A DNA stretch of 64,000 nucleotides from Caballeronia calidae (GTDB taxonomy: Bacteria; Pseudomonadota; Gammaproteobacteria; Burkholderiales; Burkholderiaceae), in NCBI RefSeq assembly GCF_900044055.2, contig NZ_FCOX02000019.1, positions 1 to 64,000 of the forward strand, read 5' to 3'. Every line of letters begins with the position of its first letter. Positions within the stretch are counted from its first letter, which is position 1. Below the pieces are notes generated by a model. That model saw nothing but the letters and a program-made list of their open reading frames with translations. It did no database searches and was not told where the DNA came from. This document shows, in pieces, positions 16,519 through 25,690 of this stretch. Made by a program: the position numbers and the translations under genes.

Positions 16519-17142
16519 TCACGCATCGGCGCGCATCGATTGCGCGAGTTCGTGATGTCCGCGCGACGCGAGCGCGTCGGCGGCGCCGTTGCGATCTCGC
16601 GCCTCCTTGTTCTGACTGAGTTTCGATTTGCCCACCAGCGATGTGACCGCGATCTCGATGCCCACGATCGAGCGCAGCATGCCATCGATGAATTCGGGCG
16701 GGGCGTCGCCCATCTTCCACGGCGCGGGCTCGTTCGCTTCATGCCGGCGCGTCAGTCGCGCGACCAAGCCGCGCACGAAGCGCTCGTCGTCGCGAATGGT
16801 GAGCGTGCCGTGCGCGTGCACGACTTCGTAATTCCACGTGGGCACTTGTCTGTGCGCCTCGTGTTTGCTCGGATACCAGTTCGGCGAGATGTACGCTTCC
16901 GCGCCGCGAAAGACGACCATCACGGGCGAGCCTGACGGACAGCGGCGCCACAGATCATTGGCGCGCGCCACGTGTGCGGTGAGCACGCCATGCGTGCCCT
17001 GGTCCGGATCGAACTCGAACGGGATGTGATCGGCGTCGAACCCCGCGCTGTCATGCGTGACGAGCATGCCCAGCGGATGCGCGCGGATGATCCGAAGCAA
17101 TTCATCGGGACGTGTCTGTGCGAAGTGCGGAGGGATATACAT
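16519..17142 (-). CDS. PaiB-like FMN-binding regulator
   Basis: This 207-residue protein begins MYIPPHFAQTRPDELLRIIR, typical of the PaiB/FMN-binding negative regulator family, with a split-barrel flavin domain. Conserved segments include GTHGVLTAHVARANDLWR, SPNWYPSKHEAHRQVPTWNY and the C-terminal IVGIEIAVTSLVGKSKLSQN. In Bacillus PaiB was linked to repression of protease and sporulation genes; in proteobacteria the role is unclear and an enzyme is possible. It is divergent from the MocR gene 86 bp away, which may control it and the LysE exporter. Confidence 0.9.
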   Translation of the reverse strand: MYIPPHFAQTRPDELLRIIRAHPLGMLVTHDSAGFDADHIPFEFDPDQGTHGVLTAHVARANDLWRRCPSGSPVMVVFRGAEAYISPNWYPSKHEAHRQVPTWNYEVVHAHGTLTIRDDERFVRGLVARLTRRHEANEPAPWKMGDAPPEFIDGMLRSIVGIEIAVTSLVGKSKLSQNKEARDRNGAADALASRGHHELAQSMRADA

Positions 17143-17228
17143 CGTGGTCTCTCGAAAGCGAGTGCGAATGGTCCGTCACTGTCGCCTGAAACAGGCACAA
17201 TGAGAAGATCCAGTTTTGATGACTTTCT

Positions 17229-18719
17229 ATGGTCCAGTTTCGCAAGTCCAACGATGGCGCCGCCGGAACCGGGCGCCGCATCTACGATCTGCTGCGCGCG
17301 CAGATCGCCGATGGCACGCTGCCCGCCGGCGCCACCGTGCCATCGACGCGCGCCCTCGCGGCCGAGCTCGGCGTATCGCGGACCACGGTCACGTCGGCCT
17401 ACGAGCAGCTCGCCGCGGAAGGATTCATCGTCACGTCGGCGGGCCGTGCCGCGCGCGTCGCGAGCCAGCCGGCGACACGCGCATCATCGGCGCGTTCGCC
17501 TCGCCGCGCCCGCAGCGCGCCGGTCTTGTCCGAGTACGGGCGTCGCGTGGAAAAGATTCGCGCGCCGACGCTGCCTTCCGCCGATCGACGCCGCATCGAC
17601 TTCCTGTATGGCGCGCTCTCTGCGCGCGACTTCCCCACGCTGATCTGGCGACGCGCGTATCAGGCCGAACTGCTGCGCCAGCGGGGCGATCTCTACTATG
17701 TCGCGCCCGAAGGCGATGCGTCGTTGCGGCGCGCCCTTCAGACGTATCTGGGACGCGCGCGCGGTCTCGTCTGCGATGCGGAGCAGATCGTCGTGGTGAG
17801 CGGGACGCAGCAGGCCATCGATCTGTGCGCGCGCCTGTTGCTCGATCCCGGCGATGGCTTCGTCTTCGAGGACCCCGGCTATCTGATCGCGCGTCACTGC
17901 TTCGAGGCGTCGGGGGCGCGGCTCTTGCCCGCCACGGTCGATGAACATGGCATCGACACGAGCCGCCTTCCCGACGACGATCGCGCACGGCTCGCCTATG
18001 TCACGCCATCGCACCAGTTTCCGCTGGGCGGCGTCTTGCCCATCGGCCGGCGCTTCGAACTGCTGCAATGGGCGCAACGTCGGCGCGCGTGGATCATCGA
18101 GGACGATTACGACGGCGAGTTCCGTTATGGCCAGCGCCCGATCGACGCATTGCAGTCGATCGACGCCGGGGGCCGCGTGATCTATATCGGCACCTTTTCG
18201 AAGGCGTTGTCGCCGCATTTGCGGCTCGGCTATCTGGTGCTGCCACATGAACTCGTGCCGGTCTTCCGGCAGGCCAAGCGGCTCTGCGACCGGCACGCGC
18301 CCGTGCTCGAACAGCGTGTGCTGGCGTCGCTGATCGAAAGCGGCGCTTACGAGCGTCACGTGCGGCGCATGCGGCGCGAGTACGAGCGACGTCGAACGGC
18401 GCTGCTCGATGCCATCGCGCATCATTTGCCCGCCGGCTCTCACGTCACCGGATCGGCGGCGGGCTTGCATGTGCTGTTGTGGCTGCCCGCGTTGCGTGCG
18501 AAGGACGAGTCCGCTCTGGTGAGGACGGCCAGCGAGAGGGGTGTGGGAGTCTATCCGGTGTCGCCGCTGTTCGCGGGCGAAGCGGCTTCAGGGCGAAGCC
18601 GCGCGGCGGGTTTGATTCTGGGTTATGCGAGCCTGAGCGTCGAGCAGATAGGGCAGGGGATGCGCCTTCTCGCGGAGGTGATCGGGCAATTCAGCCCACG
18701 GTCGAGACGGGCCCGTTAG
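17229..18719 (+). CDS. MocR/PdxR-type transcriptional regulator
   Basis: This 496-residue protein fuses an N-terminal GntR winged helix (TLPAGATVPSTRALAAELGV, then SRTTVTSAYEQLAAEGF) to a fold-I aminotransferase-like domain. The PLP-binding Lys is about 325 in GTFSKALSP, with the Asp-containing EDDYDGEF and the SHQFPLG segment also present. MocR proteins sense PLP or an amino compound and often control the divergent gene; here that is the PaiB-LysE pair. The length is usual for the family and nothing looks broken. Confidence 0.93.
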   Translation: MVQFRKSNDGAAGTGRRIYDLLRAQIADGTLPAGATVPSTRALAAELGVSRTTVTSAYEQLAAEGFIVTSAGRAARVASQPATRASSARSPRRARSAPVLSEYGRRVEKIRAPTLPSADRRRIDFLYGALSARDFPTLIWRRAYQAELLRQRGDLYYVAPEGDASLRRALQTYLGRARGLVCDAEQIVVVSGTQQAIDLCARLLLDPGDGFVFEDPGYLIARHCFEASGARLLPATVDEHGIDTSRLPDDDRARLAYVTPSHQFPLGGVLPIGRRFELLQWAQRRRAWIIEDDYDGEFRYGQRPIDALQSIDAGGRVIYIGTFSKALSPHLRLGYLVLPHELVPVFRQAKRLCDRHAPVLEQRVLASLIESGAYERHVRRMRREYERRRTALLDAIAHHLPAGSHVTGSAAGLHVLLWLPALRAKDESALVRTASERGVGVYPVSPLFAGEAASGRSRAAGLILGYASLSVEQIGQGMRLLAEVIGQFSPRSRRAR

Positions 18720-18747
18720 ACGGGATTCCGCCCGACCGCATCGGTCC

Positions 18748-20667
18748 TTATGCCGCCAGCACGACTTTGGCGGCTTCCTCTTCCGCTTCCGCGATAACCG
18801 CCGCGTGCTCGCGAATGAGACGATAAACCGTCTCGCCCGGCACGGTCTCCGACTCCAGCAACTGATCGGCGATCGCGCGCAAGACCGGCTCGTTCGCCTG
18901 CAACAGCGCGAAGCATGCATCGCTCAGATCGTGCAGCAGCGCGTTCGCGTGCTCGATCGAGTTCTTCAACTGCAAGCCCGCGTATTGCTGCGGCAGCGCC
19001 GCGAGACTGAACAGGTTGCCGTCGGCGTTGAAGCCGAACTTCGACACCATGTCGAGGCTGATCCGCGATGCTTCCTGCAGATCCGATGCCGCGCCGCTCG
19101 ATGCTTCGTCGAACATCAGGAGTTCGGCATTGCGTCCGCCGAGCAGAACCTGAATCTCGTTGCGCAGCTCCGTCTCGCGATACAGATGCTTGTCCTGCAT
19201 CTTCGTGATGAGCGCGACACCGAGCGCGCCGCCGCGCGGCAGGATCGTGACCTCTTCGAGCACGCCCGTGCCGAGCAGCGCGGCGACGAGTCCGTGACCC
19301 GCTTCATGCACCGCGATGCGCGTGCGTTCGTCGTCGGAAAGGGCACGCTCCGCGCCGTTCACATCACCGATGCGCGCGATCTTGATCGCTTCCATGAAAT
19401 GCGTTGCGCCGACTTCGCGATCGCCCGCCTTGCGCGCGACGAGGCCCGCCTGATTCACGATCATCGACAACGTGGCAGGCGACAGGCCCGTCGTCAGCCG
19501 CGCGAGCTGGTCGAAATCGATGTCGTCGGATTTCGTCTTCAGGTTGTCCGCGTAGAAGCGCAGGATTTCCGCGCGGTCTTCGACGCTCGGCAGGCGCACC
19601 TGCACCGTGCGATCGAAACGGCCGGGACGCCGCAGCGCTTCGTCGAGATTGTCCGGATGATTGGTCGCCGCGACGATGATCACGCCTTCGTTCGATGCGA
19701 AGCCGTCCATCTCCGCGAGCAGCTGATTGATGATGCGGTTGCTTTCCGCTTCGACCGGGCCGCCGCCCGTATCGGTGCGCTTGCCGAGGCCGTCCGCTTC
19801 GTCGATGAAGATCACGGTCGGCGCGTTCTTGCGCGCGAGCTCGAACAGATGCTTCACCTTCTGAATGCCGACGCCGTAGTACTTCGCGCTGAAGTAGCTG
19901 CCCGTGATCGCGATGAAGTTCGCGCCGCATTCCCCCGCGAGCGCCTGCGCGAGCCGCGTCTTGCCGACGCCCGGCCCGCCCGTCATCAGGATGCCGCACG
20001 GCGCGCGCACGCCCATGCCGGTAAATTGCGCAGGCTCGGTAAGAAACGCGCGCACATCGGTGAGCGCGGCTTTCGCTTCGCCCGCGCCGATGACGTCATC
20101 GAAACGCAGCGCCGGCGATGTGCTGAGCAATTGCGCGCCGCCGCGCATCTCGCGGCGCATGAACCACAGCAGACCGCCGATCATCAGCACCGGCAGCAGA
20201 AGACTCAGCACGTCGCGCGAACGATCGAACGTCTCGGTCCAGCGCGCCATCCCGACGCGCACGTTGGCGTCGGGCAGCCACACGAGCTGATAGGGCGCCG
20301 ACGCGCCCGGCTTGAGATCGCCGAGCAGCAGCGCATTGGAGAAGGCGCCGTTATGGTCGGCGACATAGTACTTTTCGCCCTTCGACGTGGAGACGAGAAT
20401 CGCGTCGGGGCTCACGCCGATCGTCGCGACGTTGCGCTCGCGAATGTCGGTCAGCATTTCCGATGCGTCTTTCTCGCGATGCGTCCACGCGGCCGCGTCA
20501 TGGCGCATCTGGCTCGCAACGCCGGTCAGCGCGGCGGACCGCGACTGCGCGGCACGCTCATTGCTCCAGTGCAGAACGCCCACGCCCGTCACGAGCGCCG
20601 CAGCGATCACACCATACGCGATATATCGGCCAACGCGTGACCGCAGCGAATTCCTTACCGGTTTCAT
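18748..20667 (-). CDS. FtsH-like AAA+ zinc metalloprotease, accessory copy
   Basis: This 639-residue membrane protease has TM1 at about 14-34, a periplasmic domain, TM2 at about 154-170, an AAA+ domain and a peptidase M41 domain. Walker A is GGPGVGKT (about 230), Walker B FIDEAD, the second region of homology NRIINQLLAEMDGF with RRPGRFDR. Zinc ligands are HEAGH (about 454) and Asp in SDLQEASR. The pore loop reads SYFSAKYYGVG, unlike the usual FVG. Classic FtsH is larger in sequence identity and sits beside rrmJ (ftsJ) and folP; this one has neither neighbour, so it is a divergent extra copy. The ATG at 20667 is preferred to TTG at 20670. Confidence 0.88.
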   Translation of the reverse strand: MKPVRNSLRSRVGRYIAYGVIAAALVTGVGVLHWSNERAAQSRSAALTGVASQMRHDAAAWTHREKDASEMLTDIRERNVATIGVSPDAILVSTSKGEKYYVADHNGAFSNALLLGDLKPGASAPYQLVWLPDANVRVGMARWTETFDRSRDVLSLLLPVLMIGGLLWFMRREMRGGAQLLSTSPALRFDDVIGAGEAKAALTDVRAFLTEPAQFTGMGVRAPCGILMTGGPGVGKTRLAQALAGECGANFIAITGSYFSAKYYGVGIQKVKHLFELARKNAPTVIFIDEADGLGKRTDTGGGPVEAESNRIINQLLAEMDGFASNEGVIIVAATNHPDNLDEALRRPGRFDRTVQVRLPSVEDRAEILRFYADNLKTKSDDIDFDQLARLTTGLSPATLSMIVNQAGLVARKAGDREVGATHFMEAIKIARIGDVNGAERALSDDERTRIAVHEAGHGLVAALLGTGVLEEVTILPRGGALGVALITKMQDKHLYRETELRNEIQVLLGGRNAELLMFDEASSGAASDLQEASRISLDMVSKFGFNADGNLFSLAALPQQYAGLQLKNSIEHANALLHDLSDACFALLQANEPVLRAIADQLLESETVPGETVYRLIREHAAVIAEAEEEAAKVVLAA

Positions 20668-21175
20668 CAATTCTTTCCCATGGGGCCGCGAGGGCGGCGC
20701 CCTTCAATCTATCGTCGGATGAATGGCATCCGGACGTGTCTCTCGTGCCTCGGTGGTGGGATGCCCGCCGCGTATGTCTTGATGCTCAAGATGGCGAAGC
20801 GATCGACCTTGAACCGCAGATCGTCAACCATGCGAGCATGGCCCTTTTTAGGGGATTGCTCCGCTGGAATGGTGCCCGTATCGCATGACCATTCGATAAC
20901 GCGGAACAGCGCGCGAACGAGCTTCACCGCGCCTTACAGTCACGTCCCTTTTTTATGATTAACGGCAGAGGACGAATCTTCTTGACGGCAGTGTAAAAGC
21001 GGATGATCCGCGCTCGCGGCGTGATTGCAGGTTTGATGGTGTACGCAGGACGAAGCAAGGATATCACGGCAGAATCCGATGCTCCATCCGGTAAGGAATA
21101 CTGCTTGCTTATGCTAGGGAACTGTCCGCGCACATGGGGCGCGCGGCGGATCCGAAACCGGAGGGAGATACCATC
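20668..21175. other. Intergenic region without a convincing gene
   Basis: About 500 bp separate the divergent FtsH-like and DUF1328 genes. Several short frames occur on both strands, but none has a ribosome site, family resemblance or typical codon bias. It should hold two promoters; none is clear enough to name. Confidence 0.45.
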
Positions 21176-21337
21176 ATGTTGTATTACGCGTTGGTCTTTT
21201 TCATCATCGCGATCATCGCCGCGGCCCTCGGGTTCGGCGGCATCGCGGCAGGCGCGGCGGGCATCGCGAAGATTCTATTCTTCATATTCCTCGTCATATT
21301 CCTCGTGACGCTGGTCATGGGTCTCATGCGACGTTGA
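21176..21337 (+). CDS. DUF1328 small membrane protein
   Basis: This 53-residue protein consists of two hydrophobic helices with Gly/Ala packing ([19 protein letters not shown]) and the end LVMGLMRR, as in the DUF1328/YtjA group. Such proteins are small inner-membrane proteins, often induced under stress, with unknown role. The ATG at 21176 follows GGAGGGAG; an upstream in-frame ATG at 21134 would run through the ribosome site. A perfect terminator follows at once. Confidence 0.88.
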   Translation: MLYYALVFFIIAIIAAALGFGGIAAGAAGIAKILFFIFLVIFLVTLVMGLMRR

Positions 21338-21352
21338 CGGCCATCACGCGAA

Positions 21353-21391
21353 GGCGTCGTGCCGAGGCTGGTCGGCACGACGCCTTTTTTT
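21353..21391 (+). terminator. Rho-independent terminator
   Basis: GGCGTCGTGCCGA and TCGGCACGACGCC form a perfect 13-bp stem with loop GGCTGG, followed by seven T. It ends the DUF1328 transcript. Confidence 0.95.
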
Positions 21392-21570
21392 CAACCGGCG
21401 ATCCCGTCGCTCGCCTGATCGATCAATTTGAGCGAGCCCTCCGGATCGTTCATCTCACCGATTGCAAGCAATGCAAAGCGCGCGAGAAAGAGCGAAGCGT
21501 GCGCCTCGCCGAGTTGCGTCATCGTTTTGCACAGGCGCGTGTAGACGGCGTCGAGTTGTGCATCGGTCAT
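21391..21570 (-). CDS. DUF2783-like small protein
   Basis: This 59-residue protein begins MTDAQLDAVYTRLCKTM and continues with LGEAHASLFLARFALLAI, a pattern I associate with DUF2783, small helical proteins found next to aromatic-ring FAD monooxygenases. It follows such a gene here, separated by 15 bp. The ATG at 21570 is chosen because GGAGAAG lies 5 nt before it; an ATG at 21582 is possible. It might assist the monooxygenase; that is inferred from position only. Confidence 0.7.
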   Translation of the reverse strand: MTDAQLDAVYTRLCKTMTQLGEAHASLFLARFALLAIGEMNDPEGSLKLIDQASDGIAG

Positions 21571-21585
21571 GATCTTCTCCATCGT

Positions 21586-23292
21586 TCAGTCGTTTGATGC
21601 GGACAGTGCGCGCGCAAGCGCCGCTTCGATATCGCGCGGCTGCGCGTCGCGCCAGCGCCCGAGCACGTGGCCGTCAGGTCTGAGCAAATACACGGTGCCG
21701 GGCTTCGCGTCATAACGCTCGAAGATGCGTCCGGTGTGATCCCATGCATGCACGCCCGGCGTTTCCGGATGCAGATGCGCGCTCAACGGCACCGCCTTGA
21801 ACGGCACGCCGCCGGTGCGCAGCGCGTTCGCGAGCGTCGCGAAAGCGGCGGGCACGATGCCGTCTTCGGTAAAGCAAAGCGCGGTGAAGATCGGGCCGGC
21901 GAGATCGGTCAGATGCGCTTCGCGCCCGTGTCCGCTTTCCGCGATCGTCACCGGATATTCCGCGAGCACCGCGCCCGGCACCGGGCCTGAAGCGAACGCA
22001 TCGCGATCGATGACGTTCAACGGCGAGTTCGCATACGTGATCGCGGAGGTCTGCCGCGGATTGATCAGCGAGCGCACCTCGGGATGCGTCGCGGCGAGAC
22101 TCAGCACGGCCGTGCGCATCAGTTCGAACGCGAACGAAGGCGGCGCCATGAACTCCGTGCTCTTCGTCCCGTAGCTCAGGTTCTCGTGCGTCGCGGCGAC
22201 GCGCTCGTCGGAATAGCTGTCGAGCAGCGCATCGGATGCGAGACCCTTCACGACGAACGCGAGCTTCCACGCGATGTTGTCGGCGTCGTCGATACCCGAA
22301 TTCGCGCCGCGCACGCCGAAGATCGGCACGAGATGCGCGGCGTCGCCGGCGAACATCACGCGTCGGTGCCGATAACGTTCGAGCGTCAGCGCATTGGCCT
22401 TGTAGATCGTGATCCAGATCGGCGACCATGCGCCCGTTTCGCCCATCATGTCGAGCAGGCTCTGCACGCGCGGCATCACGTTTTCGGGCTTCACGGCTTC
22501 GTCGGCGTCCTCGCCGTCGCGCAGCTGATAGTCGATGCGCCATACGTTGTCCGGCTGCTTGTGCACGAGCACGGTCGAGCCCGGATTCGACGATGGATCG
22601 AAGTAGGCGAGGCGCTCGGTCGGCCGCGCGCTGTCGAGTTCGATATCGACGATCACGTAACGGCCTTCATAGCTCGTGCCCTTCAATTGCAGGCCGAGCG
22701 CTTCGCGTATCGTGCTGCGCCCGCCATCGCTGGCGACGACCCAGTCGGTGTCGAGCGCGTAGTCGCCGTCGGGTGTGGAGAGTTGCAGCGTCGCGCCGTC
22801 GTCGCGTGCGTCGATCGACTTCACGCGCGTTTGCCAGCGGATATCGATGAGGTCCGCGCGCTTCTCGGCGGCATCGAGCAGAAACTGTTCGATGTGGTAT
22901 TGGGCGAGATTGACCATCGGCGGCAGCTTCTGGTTTTCATCCTGCGGCATCGTGAAATGCAGCACTTCCGTGTCGCGATAGAAGCTGCGTCCGCCCGTCC
23001 ACGGCAAGCCGGTCTTCACAAAGCCGTCGAGCGCACCGAGCCGCTCGATGATCTCCAGGCTGCGCCGCGAGATGCAGATCGCGCGGCTGCCGTGACACAC
23101 CGAATCGTCCGCTTCGATCAGCACCGAGCGCACGCCATGATTCGCGAGCCCGAGCGCGACCGCGAGACCGACCGGGCCGCCGCCGACGATCGTCACGGCA
23201 TGACGCTTCACATCGACGCCATGCTGCAATTGGGGAATGCGTGCCGCGTATTTTTTCGCCGTGAACGGATACGGCTTGAATGCCTTGTTCAT
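21586..23292 (-). CDS. FAD-dependent aromatic monooxygenase (MhpA/PheA-like)
   Basis: This 568-residue flavoprotein is of the single-component class A type. It shows the FAD motif GGGPVGLAVALGLANHG (about 35-51), the DG motif VVASDGGRSTIREALG, and the GD motif MFAGDAAHLVPIFGVRGAN. The C-terminal thioredoxin-like part (TVYLLRPDGHVLGRW) is also typical. It should hydroxylate an aromatic acid or phenol using NAD(P)H and oxygen. The longer open frame upstream to 23826 overlaps the MFS gene and is a shadow; the ATG at 23292 has AGGAG 7 nt before it. It lies 29 bp behind the MFS transporter gene, which probably imports its substrate. Confidence 0.9.
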   Translation of the reverse strand: MNKAFKPYPFTAKKYAARIPQLQHGVDVKRHAVTIVGGGPVGLAVALGLANHGVRSVLIEADDSVCHGSRAICISRRSLEIIERLGALDGFVKTGLPWTGGRSFYRDTEVLHFTMPQDENQKLPPMVNLAQYHIEQFLLDAAEKRADLIDIRWQTRVKSIDARDDGATLQLSTPDGDYALDTDWVVASDGGRSTIREALGLQLKGTSYEGRYVIVDIELDSARPTERLAYFDPSSNPGSTVLVHKQPDNVWRIDYQLRDGEDADEAVKPENVMPRVQSLLDMMGETGAWSPIWITIYKANALTLERYRHRRVMFAGDAAHLVPIFGVRGANSGIDDADNIAWKLAFVVKGLASDALLDSYSDERVAATHENLSYGTKSTEFMAPPSFAFELMRTAVLSLAATHPEVRSLINPRQTSAITYANSPLNVIDRDAFASGPVPGAVLAEYPVTIAESGHGREAHLTDLAGPIFTALCFTEDGIVPAAFATLANALRTGGVPFKAVPLSAHLHPETPGVHAWDHTGRIFERYDAKPGTVYLLRPDGHVLGRWRDAQPRDIEAALARALSASND

Positions 23293-23321
23293 GCTGTGCT
23301 CCTGATAGCTTCCGTGATTCT

Positions 23322-24662
23322 TCAAGCGGCGCGCGCTTCGGTTTTCTGTATGGGCAACATCATCACGACGAGCGTGCCGATGGCAAGCAGCACGGCCGAA
23401 TAGATCAGCCCTGACGTGAAGCTGTGCGTCGCGTCCTTCAGCCAGCCGACGATGAGCGGATTGAGCGCCGAACTGATGTTGCCCGTCGCATTGATGACCG
23501 CGATGCCGATGGCGCGCGCCTTGAAGCTCAATGCGTGATCGGGCGTGGTCCAGAAGATCGACATCGCCGTGTACGAGCCCGCCGATGCGAGGCACACGCC
23601 GAGCATGCGCAGCGCCGGATTCGCGGAAAACGCGGTGCACAGCCAGCCGGCGGCGGAGAAGAGCATCGGCAGCAGCAGATGCCATTTGCGCTCCTGCTTG
23701 CGATCCGAGCGGCGTCCCCACACGATCATCGCGACGATCGTGCAAACCTGCGGAATCGCCGCGAGCAGGCCGATCGTGCGATTGCTCGCATCGGCGCTGA
23801 AGCTCTTGACGATGAGCGGCGTCCACACGGCGACCATCGCGAGCGTGTTCACGAGACAGAAGTAGGCGATCGCGAACTTCACGACGGTCGGCGAGAGCAG
23901 CTCCGAGACGATGCCGTTGCCGCGCACCAGTGCCGGCGCGGTCGCGTCGTCGCGATGCTCGCTTGCGAGCGTCGCGGCGAGTGTGCGCTTTTCATCGGCA
24001 TCGAGCCAGCGCGCCTTGTTGGGGTTGTCGTCGAGATAGCGATAGACGACGAGGCCGAGCAGCGCGGAGGGCATCCCTTCGAGCAGGAAGAGCCACTGCC
24101 AGCCCTTGAGGCCGAGCGTGCCGTCGAGCGCGAGGATGAAGCCCGACAGCGCCGAGCCGACAGCCGCGGTCACGGGCATCGCGATCATGAAGAGCGCATT
24201 GGCGCGGGCACGGTATGCGCCGGGAAACCAGTACGTGAGATAGAGCAGAATGCCGGGCAGAAAGCCCGCTTCCGTCACGCCGACGAGCACGCGCAATACA
24301 TAGAGCGACGTGGGATTCGTCGCGAACATCGTGGCCGTCGAGGCGAGGCCCCACGCGATCATGATCGTGCCGATCCAGCGGCGCGCGCCGATGCGTGCGA
24401 GCACGACATTGCTCGGAATGCCGAAAGCGATGTAGGCGATATAGAAGAGCGTGGTGGCGAGACCGAACTGCGTACTGGTGAGGCCGAGGTCCTTCATCAT
24501 CGTGAGGCCCGCGAAGCCGATGTTGATGCGGTCCAGAAAGGAGAAGAAGAACAGCACGAACAGGAACCACAGCAGATGCCGCGAGACTTTCGCGATCACC
24601 GCCTGTTCTTGCGTCCGCGATAAAGCCGTGTTCAATGCGCCCGTTGCGCTCGTCGATTCCAT
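23322..24662 (-). CDS. MFS transporter, anion:cation symporter type
   Basis: This 446-residue protein has twelve predicted membrane segments and the ACS-family text FLDRINIGFAGLTMMKDLGL at TM1-2, GIPSNVVLARIGARRW and LRVLVGVTEAGFLPGILLYL. Members import organic acids such as aromatic acids, galactonate or phthalate together with protons. The operon order (LuxR regulator, this carrier, FAD monooxygenase, DUF2783 protein) suggests import and ring hydroxylation of one aromatic acid. No ligand can be named. Confidence 0.9.
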   Translation of the reverse strand: MESTSATGALNTALSRTQEQAVIAKVSRHLLWFLFVLFFFSFLDRINIGFAGLTMMKDLGLTSTQFGLATTLFYIAYIAFGIPSNVVLARIGARRWIGTIMIAWGLASTATMFATNPTSLYVLRVLVGVTEAGFLPGILLYLTYWFPGAYRARANALFMIAMPVTAAVGSALSGFILALDGTLGLKGWQWLFLLEGMPSALLGLVVYRYLDDNPNKARWLDADEKRTLAATLASEHRDDATAPALVRGNGIVSELLSPTVVKFAIAYFCLVNTLAMVAVWTPLIVKSFSADASNRTIGLLAAIPQVCTIVAMIVWGRRSDRKQERKWHLLLPMLFSAAGWLCTAFSANPALRMLGVCLASAGSYTAMSIFWTTPDHALSFKARAIGIAVINATGNISSALNPLIVGWLKDATHSFTSGLIYSAVLLAIGTLVVMMLPIQKTEARAA

Positions 24663-24721
24663 GCTGTCGTCTCCGTTCGTGTCGCTCTGTCGGACATCTG
24701 ATGCGTCGGAGTATGGAGCGC

Positions 24722-24764
24722 GGGCTTGCGCCGTCTGTCCTCAATTTGGGTACAGCGCGAGCCC
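24722..24764. promoter_or_regulatory. Imperfect inverted repeat upstream of the MFS gene
   Basis: GGGCTTGCGC (24722-24731) and GCGCGAGCCC (24755-24764) match in 9 of 10 positions. It lies between the LuxR gene and the MFS gene and could be the regulator's site or an RNA hairpin. Confidence 0.35.
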
Positions 24765-24815
24765 TTCAACGGCTTGGGGAAAACACGGATACGTCGATGT
24801 TCGAATCAGGGAGCG

Positions 24816-25634
24816 TCAGACCTTGCCCGGCCCGATGCACAGCGCGAAGAGCTGCCGCTGACTCGAAATGCCGAGCCTGCGGTAGGCGCGCTTCTGATAG
24901 GTGACGACGCTCGTCGCCTTGATGCCCATTGCGTCGCCGATTTCCTGCGCGGTGCGGCCTTCGAGCACACCGGTCAGCACGTCGAGCTCGCGCTTCGACA
25001 GCTCGGGGCACAGGCCGCGCACGCGCGCGAGCATCAGATGGGAGATCGGCATGTCGCGCTGCCCGCAGATCGCGTAGTGATGCTTCGCCGCGTGCGCGAT
25101 GAGCGGCGCCATCGCCTCGATCATCGCGATCTCGCGCGGATGGTAGTTGCCGAAGCGCGTGTCGCGATAGAGATTCACGGAGAGCCACAAGTCGGGCGTG
25201 GGCTGCACGAGCAGCGATACGCGATCCGATACGTTCGGCTGGTGATAGCACGCCGCGCGATACGCCTCGTTCGCGATGTCCTCGCTCGTTTGCCGATGCA
25301 GCACGAGCACGGAGCCGGGCTTGTCGTTGCGCGCCGTCGAGACGATCTTCTGATTGCCGTCGAGCGCGTAGAAATGGCGCGCGTAGGTGTCGGCGACATC
25401 GCGCAGAAAGCGCCCGCCGCGATGATCGGCCACCGATACCGTGCGCGGCCGGTTGCCGAACTCGTACGCGAAAATCGTGCATTGCGAGATCGCGGCAACG
25501 TCGCCGAGCAGCTTGAGCACTTCGGCGGCGAGCGCGTTGGAATCCTCGCTGCCGATGGACGACACGAGCCCCGTCGCGCGGCTGAGATCCAGCTGCCCTT
25601 GTGAGGAAAGGCGGTCGAGTCGCCAGGAACGCAT
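24816..25634 (-). CDS. LuxR-family transcriptional regulator
   Basis: This 272-residue regulator has a C-terminal LuxR helix-turn-helix (LSKRELDVLTGVLEGRTAQEI, then KATSVVTYQKRAYRRLGIS). The N-terminal 190 residues show no recognised phosphorylation or acyl-lactone domain; a GAF-like ligand fold is possible. It lies 153 bp upstream of the MFS-monooxygenase pair in the same direction and is the likely controller of that operon. The ATG at 25634 is chosen because the longer frame upstream overlaps the antiporter gene; the ribosome site is weak. Confidence 0.85.
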   Translation of the reverse strand: MRSWRLDRLSSQGQLDLSRATGLVSSIGSEDSNALAAEVLKLLGDVAAISQCTIFAYEFGNRPRTVSVADHRGGRFLRDVADTYARHFYALDGNQKIVSTARNDKPGSVLVLHRQTSEDIANEAYRAACYHQPNVSDRVSLLVQPTPDLWLSVNLYRDTRFGNYHPREIAMIEAMAPLIAHAAKHHYAICGQRDMPISHLMLARVRGLCPELSKRELDVLTGVLEGRTAQEIGDAMGIKATSVVTYQKRAYRRLGISSQRQLFALCIGPGKV

Positions 25635-25690
25635 GATGTGCGGGAAGAAGAGCCGTGTCGATCCCGCTATTCTAGGCTCGCTGGCCGGCG

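Noticed and set aside
21586..23826. A 746-residue version of the FAD monooxygenase
   Set aside because: The added N-terminal part overlaps the MFS gene in another frame; the true start at 23292 has a good ribosome site and fits family length.
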